Shown: positions 1 through 7,867 of the stretch, piece after piece
How positions within the stretch are numbered: position 1 is the first letter of the stretch
Layout: every line of letters begins with the position of its first letter
Made by a program: the position numbers and the translations under genes
Assembly: GCA_014378765.1 (NCBI GenBank)
Contig: JACMNA010000153.1
Coordinates: forward strand, 1-42,825
Length of the DNA stretch: 42,825 nt
Direction of reading: 5' to 3'
DNA from: Bdellovibrio sp.
GTDB lineage: Bacteria > Bdellovibrionota > Bdellovibrionia > Bdellovibrionales > Bdellovibrionaceae
The notes under the pieces: generated by a model
What the model saw: only the letters and a program-made list of their open reading frames with translations
Databases searched by the model: none
Told to the model about the DNA's origin: nothing

Positions 1-1577
1 GGTAATAGTGAGGCTAGCGCTAAGTCGTAATCATTTTGCTTGTAGGCAATGAAACCTAATTTGTAACGAATTTGGGTAATATGTTCACCGTTTGCATAAT
101 TCGTAACGTACTCAGACGCTAACATTTTTTGACGTTCAACTTCGACCACGTCGTCTTTAACTTCAAGCTGTTTTTCAACTGAATAAAGGGCGCCGTAAAG
201 TGCGTCATGCGCCATGGTCTTATCGATTGCTGCGTGATGCGCAACCTGTTCATAGTTCAAACTTGCGGTAGAAAAGTGGCCCTGTTGAAATTGCAGTTCA
301 GCGAAGGCGTAACGCGATTTAGAATCAGGTTTAGAAATATCTTCGTTCGCAAGTAATATTTCAAACGCCTGTTCCGTCAACTTTGAAAATTCTGGATTTT
401 TTTTATTTTTAAGCCAGATCTCCCACCACTTTTTAGAGATGTCTAAGGCGGCCGTACGAAATTGATCGTGGCAAGTAGGTTGAGGCTGGGTGTGGCAAAA
501 TTCGGCCATTTTCTTTAAGTTTATTAAAACGGCCGCGCGTAATTTCAAGGTTTCATTAACGTCAACCAGTTTTGCATAACACTTTACGGCCTGCAGACTA
601 GATGGGTGTTTTTCAATAAATTCATTTACAAAGATATTGATTTCTTTGTAACGAGAGTGTGATTCATAAAGTGAAGATAACGCCATGATGGCTTCGCCCA
701 ACTCTTCTTCGGTCGTGATTTTTTGGAAAAAGCCAAAAAGTTGTTCCGGTTCCAACGTTTCACCGACAAATAGGGTTAAGTCGCGCAAAGCTTCTTTGCG
801 CAAATTATATTTTTTCGCGTCGGTATCGCCCGCCGGGTTTTGCTTTACCACCAATAATAACTGGTTAACGCCTGACTCGGCTTGCTTTAAATTATAGTGA
901 GCCCAAGCCGACTTATAAAGCCCATAAGGGTAAGCCTTTGATTGTGGATATTTTTCAATGGCTTTAAACTTATCTAATGCCGTTTGAAAATTTTGTTGAA
1001 AATAATAAATTTCGCCGACTTCTAGTAAAGTGTCAGGCACAAGGGGCGACTTTGGAAAAGACGCAATCAGTTGATCGTAAAGATTTTTCGCGCGATCTGT
1101 TTGCTTAGTTTGTAAATGTGCAATAGCGTTGTTAAAGTAAACTGCGTCTAAGCTTTTGTATTTAGGAAAGTTTTTTTCAAGGCGGTTGTAAATGGTAATT
1201 GCATTTTTTAACGCATCTTGGGCCTTTTGGTTTTGTAAGCCAGCAGTTAATAATTGCTTGTCAGTCGTATGGTTCAGGTCGAAAAAGCGACCTGATTTCG
1301 CGCGACGCATGTAAAGTTCAGCAAGGCGAAAAAGTAAATCGGCCTCATCGTCGGAACCTTTTTTCTTTGCGATAATTTTTGTTAAAGCTTCGATGGCTTT
1401 ATTTTCGGTTTTGGTGATTAACACCTCAGATTGAAAAGCCGTTTCTTGGTTTTTATCTTCATTATTTGAATCAAGGCGAACTTCGGGCAACAGTCCTTTG
1501 GTGTTCTCTTGCATCGCAATTGCGGGTAAAGCTAAAAGAACGGTGAGAACTGTTTTGAGTACAAATAATGATTTCAT
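1..1577 (-). CDS. Secreted TPR-repeat protein, 3' end outside window
   Basis: The reverse frame is open from an ATG at 1577 to the left edge, about 525 codons with no stop, so the gene is partial at its C-terminus. The first about 21 residues form a signal peptide (MKSLFVLKTV start, hydrophobic core, AIA end), so the protein is exported. The rest is helical tetratricopeptide-type sequence with typical A/Y/G/F spacing, clearest around residues 150-240. It follows the second TolR-like gene by one base, so it is the last visible gene of the motor operon. TPR proteins accompany TolQ/TolR-type gliding motors (AglT/PglI-type in Myxococcus), where they are thought to work as periplasmic or outer-membrane scaffolds. 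Exact family is not assignable. Confidence 0.8.
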   Translation of the reverse strand, partial: MKSLFVLKTVLTVLLALPAIAMQENTKGLLPEVRLDSNNEDKNQETAFQSEVLITKTENKAIEALTKIIAKKKGSDDEADLLFRLAELYMRRAKSGRFFDLNHTTDKQLLTAGLQNQKAQDALKNAITIYNRLEKNFPKYKSLDAVYFNNAIAHLQTKQTDRAKNLYDQLIASFPKSPLVPDTLLEVGEIYYFQQNFQTALDKFKAIEKYPQSKAYPYGLYKSAWAHYNLKQAESGVNQLLLVVKQNPAGDTDAKKYNLRKEALRDLTLFVGETLEPEQLFGFFQKITTEEELGEAIMALSSLYESHSRYKEINIFVNEFIEKHPSSLQAVKCYAKLVDVNETLKLRAAVLINLKKMAEFCHTQPQPTCHDQFRTAALDISKKWWEIWLKNKKNPEFSKLTEQAFEILLANEDISKPDSKSRYAFAELQFQQGHFSTASLNYEQVAHHAAIDKTMAHDALYGALYSVEKQLEVKDDVVEVERQKMLASEYVTNYANGEHITQIRYKLGFIAYKQNDYDLALASLL

Positions 1578-1578
1578 T

Positions 1579-2082
1579 TTAATTACCGACAACGGTTACA
1601 AGTTTAATATTAGGAAACCCGGCCATTGAAGCCGTGTACATAATTTTGCGAAGGGTCGCGTAGGGAACTTCTTGGTCAGCCTGAAATAGAATCTTACCGA
1701 TTTTAATATCGGGTTTAAGTTTATGGGCTTCATTTAACTTTTGCAGCTCTTCAAATAAGGGCTTAATGAATTCGCCGTCATTTGGATCTATAGCCGCTTG
1801 CTCAATTTTATTATCTGTCACGGATGCCAATTTTAATTGGTCTAGTTTCAGTTCAGTTGGTGAAATTGAAATTTTAATACCATTGACCGGGTTTTTGTCA
1901 GTGTTAGAGGCGGGCAGGCGTACGCCACTGACTGGATCAATCTGCACATCATTCGTAGAATAAGTTTGCAGTAAAAAAACTAACAAGATCGTAAACATAT
2001 CCGTCATTGAGGTAATATTTAGTGCGAAAGTTTGATTACGTTTAATTTCGGGTTTGTATCTATTTCTTTTCATATTATCCAT
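1579..2082 (-). CDS. ExbD/TolR-like proton-channel subunit (second copy, Asp intact)
   Basis: A 167-residue protein with a short basic cytoplasmic N-terminus, one membrane segment (about residues 22-42) and a periplasmic domain, the ExbD/TolR layout. The segment contains Asp28 in SMTDMF, matching the proton-carrying Asp of TolR/ExbD/MotB-type stators. The ATG overlaps the stop of the upstream TolR-like gene by 8 bases, so translation is probably coupled. An in-frame ATG three codons later is an alternative start. With the TolQ-like gene it would form a proton-driven motor in the inner membrane that energises envelope movement, as in AglRQS or ExbBD/TolQR. Which process it drives is not shown by the sequence. 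Confidence 0.85.
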   Translation of the reverse strand: MDNMKRNRYKPEIKRNQTFALNITSMTDMFTILLVFLLQTYSTNDVQIDPVSGVRLPASNTDKNPVNGIKISISPTELKLDQLKLASVTDNKIEQAAIDPNDGEFIKPLFEELQKLNEAHKLKPDIKIGKILFQADQEVPYATLRKIMYTASMAGFPNIKLVTVVGN

Positions 2083-2623
2083 CCATCAGGTTTGCGAAAA
2101 CGATTTCAGGAAACATATACTCAGTCGACGTTTCTTGTCCGGTTTGTTCGTTCTTTACCGGAAATTTGATATCGTTCGATCGCGATTTACGAGCTTCATC
2201 CATAACGCGTACAATTTCTTTGTATGGCACATCGGCATCAGGGCTTAGTTCGATTTTAAAAACTTCGGGGTGACTTTTTTTCACCGCTTGAAATTTAGCG
2301 TGTAAGGCCGGCATGTCGATTTGTTTTTCAGAATTCAGACCAACCAATTCTACTTTGGTTTGACCATTTTCAGTAACGATAATTCGAATGCCATCTTTTT
2401 TATTCATTTCGACGGCCACTTGGGCTGCTTTCGGATTATTTTCTTGCTTTGCAATTGCTTGCTGAACGACTTGGGGTAATTCAGTTTCAATAATCATCAT
2501 TTGCACGAACGCCGATGATACAAGAAGCACCGGCACTAGTTTAACCATAACCGCTAACAACGGAGCTAGATCGAGATCGAACTCCGAGTTATGATTAATT
2601 TTCATTTTAAATCTACGAGCCAT
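2075..2623 (-). CDS. ExbD/TolR-like protein lacking the proton-carrying Asp
   Basis: 182 residues, same layout as its neighbour: short N-terminus, one membrane segment (about 19-43), periplasmic C-terminal domain. The segment reads PLLAVMVKL where TolR has PLLDV, so the conserved Asp is Ala24, and a Lys (Lys28) lies in the membrane stretch. This copy probably cannot relay protons and may act only as a structural half of a heterodimer with the intact copy at 1579-2082. Start ATG has GGAGT 7 bases upstream. It lies 51 bases after the TolQ-like gene in the same leftward operon. Confidence 0.85.
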   Translation of the reverse strand: MARRFKMKINHNSEFDLDLAPLLAVMVKLVPVLLVSSAFVQMMIIETELPQVVQQAIAKQENNPKAAQVAVEMNKKDGIRIIVTENGQTKVELVGLNSEKQIDMPALHAKFQAVKKSHPEVFKIELSPDADVPYKEIVRVMDEARKSRSNDIKFPVKNEQTGQETSTEYMFPEIVFANLMDG

Positions 2624-2674
2624 AAATTACTCCAATCAATTGACCATTCAACTTTACAAAAAAGAAATAACTAA

Positions 2675-3391
2675 TTACGACGCTTTAGTGTTGGCTGCTG
2701 GCGGCGTTGGCTGTTTTGATTTCATGCCACTTGCTTCAGGGTAAACTTCGTTTTTTGCGAAGCCGGGCATTTGGCTGCTAGTTAAAGTTTCTGTTAATTT
2801 CGAGCACTTCTCGGTTAATTGCTCTAACAATTCGTTTTGACGTGAGGTTAAAAATGAAAATGCAACCATCGCCGGAATCGCAACGGCCAGACCTAACGCT
2901 GTCGTATACATTGAAACGGCAATACCGCTTGCTAACAAAGCTTGTTTTTGAGCCGGGTCAGCTTGCGCCACCGCTTGGAACGATAAGATCAAACCATGGA
3001 TGGTACCTAATAAACCAAGTAAAGTAGAAACGTTGGCTAGCATTGATAAGTAATGCAAGCGCTTCGTGTAGAACGGAACCGTTTCCGCCATCGCAATATC
3101 TTGGGCTTGGAAAATAGTTTCATCATCGCGATCTGACTTTTCTAAGATAACTTTAAAGGCGCGCGCTAATGGCTTTGACTCTAACTGCGCACAAGCAATG
3201 ATGGCTTCTTCATTCTTTTTACCTAGAACAAGCGTCTGAATTTTATTTGTAAACTCTTCGACGTTCATTCCATAGGCGAAATAAAGAGTGCGCGCACGTT
3301 CAATGACTAACGCAACTCCGATAATTCCCGTTAAAATGATCGTCCAACCAACAACCCCAGACTGTGAAATGAAACCTAAAAAACCTGACAT
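2675..3391 (-). CDS. MotA/TolQ/ExbB-family proton channel protein
   Basis: 238 residues with three membrane segments (about 12-30, 112-140, 153-185). The MotA_ExbB signature is present: LGLLGTIHG followed by GIAVSMYTTALGLAVAIP, including the conserved Thr/Ser positions that line the TolQ pore. It forms the inner-membrane stator ring that conducts protons together with the two TolR-like proteins encoded next. A strong ribosome site (AGGAGG, 5-6 bases before the ATG) sets the start. One TolQ followed by two TolR genes is the arrangement of Myxococcus aglRQS, the gliding motor. The C-terminal 25 residues are Pro/Ala/Lys-rich and probably disordered. Confidence 0.9.
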   Translation of the reverse strand: MSGFLGFISQSGVVGWTIILTGIIGVALVIERARTLYFAYGMNVEEFTNKIQTLVLGKKNEEAIIACAQLESKPLARAFKVILEKSDRDDETIFQAQDIAMAETVPFYTKRLHYLSMLANVSTLLGLLGTIHGLILSFQAVAQADPAQKQALLASGIAVSMYTTALGLAVAIPAMVAFSFLTSRQNELLEQLTEKCSKLTETLTSSQMPGFAKNEVYPEASGMKSKQPTPPAANTKAS

Positions 3392-3438
3392 AAATCCTCC
3401 TGTTAAAAAAGTTAAAAAAATTAATTAGTTAAAAACAA

Positions 3439-3999
3439 TTAAGCAGCTGAAATCCAGCTTTTTATCTGTGTAATACCGACAGATTGTATATCGTTAAAAC
3501 GAACCGCATAATAGAGACCAGATTTTGAGTTCAGTCGCTGCTTCGAAAAGTTTTTACGGATTACTTCCGCTTCAATGTTAAAGGCCATTTCTTGCTGGCC
3601 TTTCGCCTTGATATGTAATTTTAATAAGTCACCAATTTGTACCAACGGGGTGTTTAGTAAACAAAGTCCGCCCATCTCAGAAACTGATACCAGCTCGCCG
3701 TCAAAAAAGCGTACGGTGTTGTGACCCAATAGCGGAATTTTCACTTCAGTGCGTTCATTTTTACGCTGCATAAAAGTACTTAGGTAGTCTGATTCTTTTT
3801 GTAATAAAAGTTGAAAGCGATCTTTGCTGAACTCTTCAAGCGTGTGAACTTGCGTCCAACTTTCTAAATGATCAGCCCAAACGTAGTTGTAATCCATCAA
3901 CTGATTAGTTTGCATCATGTTAATCATCGTCTTGTAGTCGTAGGGTCCGTACTTTTGTTCTCCAAGTAGAACATACCAGCCATTTTCAGGGTGTAACAT
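3439..3999 (-). CDS. GYF_2-PilZ domain protein
   Basis: 186 residues, no signal or membrane segment, so cytoplasmic. Residues 5-56 look like a GYF_2 domain (GWYVLL...YGPY start, Trp41 and Trp48), a fold that binds Pro-rich peptides or membrane partners. Residues 78-180 look like a PilZ domain. The c-di-GMP signature is partly kept: RxxxR at Arg79-Arg83, and SVSEMGG at 105-111 where D/NxSxxG is usual, so the first Asp/Asn is Ser. It sits between a VWA lipoprotein and the TolQ-like gene, with AAGGA before the ATG. I infer that it couples c-di-GMP to the motor. Whether it still binds the nucleotide is open. Confidence 0.8.
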   Translation of the reverse strand: MLHPENGWYVLLGEQKYGPYDYKTMINMMQTNQLMDYNYVWADHLESWTQVHTLEEFSKDRFQLLLQKESDYLSTFMQRKNERTEVKIPLLGHNTVRFFDGELVSVSEMGGLCLLNTPLVQIGDLLKLHIKAKGQQEMAFNIEAEVIRKNFSKQRLNSKSGLYYAVRFNDIQSVGITQIKSWISAA

Positions 4000-4013
4000 A
4001 ATGCTTCCTTCGT

Positions 4014-5063
4014 TTAGTTGATTTTCGCTGGGTCAAAATTAATTGTAATGCTTGCACCAGCTTGGGGCTGAAAAGTTGATCCGTTGATGTGAATGCTATT
4101 CGCTACGCTATCGTAAGACCAACCGTTGGTTGCGCTTTCTGGAATCAATACGCCATCAATGATGACGCGAATCGAAGTTGGGTCTGGACGACTTTTCAGT
4201 ATAAAGTTCGCTTGAGTTTGTGTGGCGATGGAAGCGCTGATATTATTCAAAACGGTTGTAAACGGTGAGCATAACGAATTTTTGCTTCCGCCTGTCATGT
4301 CCGCAAGCTGCATGTATCGTATTGCGACTTTAGATACACCACCAAGGCTTAAGCGGCAGGCCTCGTCCGTAATAGAAATTGTAGAAACTGAAAAATCTTT
4401 AATGGCTGATGCGTTGGTAAATGATTCTAAAAATGATTTGTAAGAAGAAACTGGGTGCAAAGTAGGTTGCGTGTAGGATTCATTGGCCGTCATGTCATCG
4501 TGCGAGAAGTCTTCTTCGTCAGAAACTATGATAACAGCTAAAAAAGCGTCACTACGGTGAAAATTAACGTTTAAAGAACTTGATAAAGCCGCCTTTAAAC
4601 TTGAGAAAGCCCGTTCATCGCCACTTCCTGTCGTGCCGACCTGTACGTTTGAACCAAATACAGATTCAAGATTTGGCGTGTTGTTATCAACAACGTAAAT
4701 TTTAGGCGTAGTGCCCGAACGGAAGCGAGTTTGTTCGACGGTGCAAAGCGAACAGCCGCTGTTCACGAATTGGTCACCGTAGTAAGCATCTGTAGTTGTG
4801 ATTGCGATTCTAAAATCATAACCTTTAGATTTAAAGTAATTAATGAATGAAGGAAAGTTAGAGGCTAAGTTTGATTGTGAAGTTCGCATCGAACCCGAAT
4901 TATCAACCACAAACAAAACATCTAGTTTTCTTGGAACAAAAGTTGACGCTTGCTGAAATTGATCGGTTCCAGATAAAACAGAGAATGAGCTTCCACCTTT
5001 ATCGCAGCCGGTAAATATCGTTAGGCCCGAGATGCAAATCATTGTAAGTTTTTTTAGAGACAT
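4014..5063 (-). CDS. von Willebrand factor A (VWA) domain lipoprotein
   Basis: 349 residues. The N-terminus is a lipoprotein signal with the acylation site at Cys20 (IFTGC). A VWA domain follows from about residue 45; its metal-binding MIDAS motif is intact (Asp54-x-Ser56-x-Ser58 in DNSGS), with a further SDEED acidic patch downstream. The last about 80 residues resemble a small beta-domain. VWA domains mediate metal-dependent protein contacts. The gene starts the leftward motor operon (15 bases before the GYF-PilZ gene), with a good ribosome site (GGGAGGA) before the ATG. It probably sits in the periplasm or on the outer membrane. Its ligand is unknown. Confidence 0.85.
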   Translation of the reverse strand: MSLKKLTMICISGLTIFTGCDKGGSSFSVLSGTDQFQQASTFVPRKLDVLFVVDNSGSMRTSQSNLASNFPSFINYFKSKGYDFRIAITTTDAYYGDQFVNSGCSLCTVEQTRFRSGTTPKIYVVDNNTPNLESVFGSNVQVGTTGSGDERAFSSLKAALSSSLNVNFHRSDAFLAVIIVSDEEDFSHDDMTANESYTQPTLHPVSSYKSFLESFTNASAIKDFSVSTISITDEACRLSLGGVSKVAIRYMQLADMTGGSKNSLCSPFTTVLNNISASIATQTQANFILKSRPDPTSIRVIIDGVLIPESATNGWSYDSVANSIHINGSTFQPQAGASITINFDPAKIN

Positions 5064-5373
5064 TGAATCCTCCCTGGATTTTCAAAGGCGTCACCACTTA
5101 TCGTCTGAGCCGTGTGTAAGTAGAGAGTCCTGAAGTAAACTTTATGTTCTATAAGGCAAAGGCGCTAGCCCGCGATCAAGTGACCGAATTGACTCGCAAA
5201 TTCTTGTGTTCGGATTATTTTGAGACGTCGTAAGTTATTGAAATGTTTAGAAGCAAGAAAAAAAAGTAAAAAATAAATTATTCTAGTTGATCAACTCGTC
5301 GACACTTCAAAATAAATTGAGCGAGTGAGGTTTTCAGAAAGCGTCGAACAGTTATGCGGCTCTAATTGAATTA
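5064..5373. other. 310-base intergenic region before the VWA operon
   Basis: No gene is visible here. It must hold the promoter for the leftward motor operon and the end of the mazG transcript. On the minus strand a loose sigma70-like pair (TTGCCT, 16 bases, TACTTC, near 5130-5157) is visible but weak. A self-complementary AGTTGATCAACT at 5285-5296, followed on the minus strand by T-rich sequence, might act as a poor terminator for mazG. Neither is secure. Confidence 0.35.
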
Positions 5374-6195
5374 CTATTTGGTAACGCTGGTCGCGCGTTT
5401 GGCTTGCGACCAAAGCAGTTCTTTTTTGGCAGCTTCGAGCGCACTAAATTCAGCACTGGATAATCCCGAGATCGTAAGCATGCTATCAAAGCGCTGACAG
5501 AAGCGGCGATTGGCTTCGCGCAAATTGCTTTCAGGTTCGAGTTGTAAATGCCGGGCTAATTGGGCGGCGCTAAAAAGCACATCGCCCATTTCATGTTGAA
5601 GATGTTCACTTTTTAAAGCCGAATCAGATTCGCACATGGCTTCTTCTAGCTCGGCAATTTCGGCTTTTAGTTGCGTAAGAACTTCGCTTGCGTGCTGCCA
5701 ATCAAATTTTAATTTTTCGGTTTTTTCCCCAATTTTGTGGGCGCGCTGCAAGGCGGGTAGGCTTGGTGGCACATCAATCGCAGATTTTTTGATTTGAGGC
5801 TTGTTTGCATTTTCTATTTTTTTAATTTCATCCCAATTTTTAAAGACGTCTTCAATACCATTTACTTGCGTATCTGCAAAGACGTGCGGATGGCGACGAA
5901 CTATTTTTGAAGTAATTGATTCAATAACGTCTTGAATATTGAACGCACTTCTTTCTTTCGCCAGTTGGGCGTGTAAGACCACCTGAAATAGAACATCGCC
6001 CAGCTCTTCGCAGATGTGAGTGTCATTTTTAGATTCGATCGCTTCAACCATTTCATGGGTTTCTTCAATCGCGTAGGGAGCTAAAGTTTCGTGAGTTTGT
6101 TCGCGATCCCAAGGGCAGCCCTCAGGGCCCCGCAAATCAGCAATGACTTGAATGAGCGATTCAAATTGGTTGAGTGTATTGGGCGGATGAGGCAT
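5374..6195 (-). CDS. mazG: Nucleoside triphosphate pyrophosphohydrolase MazG
   Basis: About 273 residues from the ATG at 6195 (MPHPPNTLNQF), the usual MazG length. The reading frame is open to 6375, but that extension lies antisense to ybeY and resembles no MazG, so I start at 6195. Two MazG domains are visible: the first with CPWDREQT, EETHE and EELGDVLFQVV, the second with ELEEAM and EMGDVLFSAA, the acidic residues that bind magnesium. The enzyme hydrolyses NTPs to NMP and pyrophosphate, clearing aberrant nucleotides and lowering (p)ppGpp-linked stress. It is divergent from ybeY with only 16 bases between the starts. Confidence 0.92.
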   Translation of the reverse strand: MPHPPNTLNQFESLIQVIADLRGPEGCPWDREQTHETLAPYAIEETHEMVEAIESKNDTHICEELGDVLFQVVLHAQLAKERSAFNIQDVIESITSKIVRRHPHVFADTQVNGIEDVFKNWDEIKKIENANKPQIKKSAIDVPPSLPALQRAHKIGEKTEKLKFDWQHASEVLTQLKAEIAELEEAMCESDSALKSEHLQHEMGDVLFSAAQLARHLQLEPESNLREANRRFCQRFDSMLTISGLSSAEFSALEAAKKELLWSQAKRATSVTK

Positions 6196-6211
6196 AAAAT
6201 AAAGACTGAAT

Positions 6212-6670
6212 ATGAACGTGAATATTGTCAACGAAACCAAAACCAAACTAAGCGATCGCCGCATCAAGACGGCGGCCCAAAATGTTATTGATGACTTGTT
6301 GGCCAACAAAATTCGAAATAGGAAACGGCTGCAAACATCTTCAGAGGTGACGCTAGTATTTCTAACAACCGCCAAAATGAAAAAAATTAATCATCAATAT
6401 CGCGGTAAAAATAAAGCAACCGATGTCTTAAGCTTCGGCTCGGAAGATGCTGACTCATTGGGTGAGATGGCGTTTTGTCTAGGCGTGCTGAAAAATCAAG
6501 CGCGAGAACAACGGCATTCCCTTGATCGAGAATTATTGTACATGTTGATTCACGGATTTTTACACTTGCTAGGGTTTGATCATGAACAGTCCGTTCGGGC
6601 CGAAAAAGAAATGTTCAAGCTTCAAGACGCCATTTTTGAGCGGTTGAGCCATATTAAAACAATTTTGTAG
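6212..6670 (+). CDS. ybeY: Endoribonuclease YbeY (16S rRNA maturation)
   Basis: 152 residues. The zinc-binding signature HGFLHLLGFDH (HxxxHxxxxxH) is complete near residues 109-119, preceded by the family motif ATDVLSF. YbeY is a single-strand endoribonuclease needed for 16S rRNA 3'-end processing and ribosome quality control. It starts a long plus-strand run; the next gene, prfB, begins 41 bases after its stop. No strong ribosome site precedes the ATG, and its promoter must overlap the 5' end of the divergent mazG. Confidence 0.92.
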   Translation: MNVNIVNETKTKLSDRRIKTAAQNVIDDLLANKIRNRKRLQTSSEVTLVFLTTAKMKKINHQYRGKNKATDVLSFGSEDADSLGEMAFCLGVLKNQAREQRHSLDRELLYMLIHGFLHLLGFDHEQSVRAEKEMFKLQDAIFERLSHIKTIL

Positions 6671-6711
6671 AAAATATTGACGGCGACGCCCAAGTTTTTA
6701 AAGATGACAGC

Positions 6712-7867
6712 ATGTCTTTAGTCGCTGAATTGCCAGATATAAAAAAAGAAATTGCGGGCCTAGAAAAATTCTCGGCCGAGCTTCGGGGGTATCTTTGACC
6801 TCGATAAAAAGAAAAAGCGCCTTGACGAACTAGCCCTAGCCTCTGAAAATCCGGCTATTTGGGGTAAGCCTCAAGAGATGCAAAAATTAAATAAAGAAAA
6901 ATCAATGTTAGAAAAATCAGTGGCCGAGTGGTCTGGCTTCAACCGTCGCTTAGAAGATGCCAAAGTTTTGCTAGATATGGCTGCCGAAGCCTGCGACGAA
7001 GAAACCTTTAAAGAAGTAAAATCTGAAATTGGCGAAATAAAAAAAACCGGTGAGTCGTTAGAATTAAAACGCGTTCTCAGCGGCGAGCTTGATGGAAACA
7101 GCACTTACATTTCAATTAACTCGGGCGCCGGTGGCACCGAAAGCTGTGACTGGGCCGCCATGCTTTTACGAATGTACACACGCTACGCCGATAAGCATGG
7201 TTACCGGTGCGAAGTCCTAGATATGAATGATGGTGAAGAGGCCGGAATTAAATCGTGTACGCTGCTAATTTCGGGCGAATACGCCTACGGATATTTAAAA
7301 TCCGAAGCGGGCGTTCATCGATTGGTGCGAATTTCACCATTTGATTCAAACGCCAGAAGGCACACTTCGTTTGCTTCTGTTTCAGTATGGGCTGAAGTTG
7401 ATGACGATATAAATATTGAAGTTCGCCCCGATGATATCGAAGTTGAAACCTACCGTTCAAGTGGGGCCGGCGGCCAGCACGTTAATAAAACCGATTCGGC
7501 CGTGCGCATGCGCCATCTGCCTTCGGGAATCGTCGTCTCGTGTCAAACGCAGCGATCGCAAATTCAAAATCGTGAAAAAGCCATGAAGATGTTAAAAGCC
7601 GCACTTTACGAAAAAGAAGTTGAAAAACGTAATAAAGAAAAAGATGAATTGAACGCCCAGAAAAAAGCTAACGAATGGGGATCGCAAATTAGATCTTACG
7701 TTTTACATCCCTACCAAATGGTTAAAGATCACCGCACCGTGTTTCAAACTAATCAAGTTAATGATATTTTAGACGGTGAACTAGATGAATTTATTATGGC
7801 GTACTTGAAGGCGCAATTGTCTGGAACGCTAGGTCTGGTTGAAGCCAGTGGAGATGACTTAACGTGA
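6712..7867 (+). CDS. prfB: Peptide chain release factor 2, with programmed +1 frameshift
   Basis: Coding is in two frames: 6712-6795, then 6797-7867, joined by a +1 shift at the in-frame TGA (6796-6798). The joined protein is about 385 residues. The RF2-specific tripeptide SPF (in RISPFD) recognises UGA/UAA, and GGQ at about residue 253 (SGAGGQHVN) triggers peptide release in the ribosome. The ATG at 6712 gives a 28-codon leader, close to the known length, but has no clear ribosome site. RF2 autoregulates its level: when scarce, the ribosome pauses at UGA and shifts. It ends in a GTGA overlap with lolC/E. Confidence 0.95.
6781..6799 (+). promoter_or_regulatory. RF2 programmed frameshift site
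   Basis: The sequence CTTCGGGGGTATCTTTGAC matches the conserved RF2 recoding site: an internal Shine-Dalgarno-like GGGGG, three bases, the slippery CTT codon, then TGA followed by C (a poor stop context). E. coli has AGGGGG where this has CGGGGG. Downstream the +1 frame continues directly as RF2 (DLDKKKKRL). Confidence 0.95.

Noticed and set aside
685-897. Plus-strand open frame inside the TPR gene
   Set aside because: It is antisense to a long open TPR frame, has no ribosome site, and its product matches nothing.
6196-6375. Longer mazG with a hydrophobic N-terminus
   Set aside because: The extra 60 residues lie antisense to ybeY and match no MazG; the internal Met at 6195 gives the normal length.
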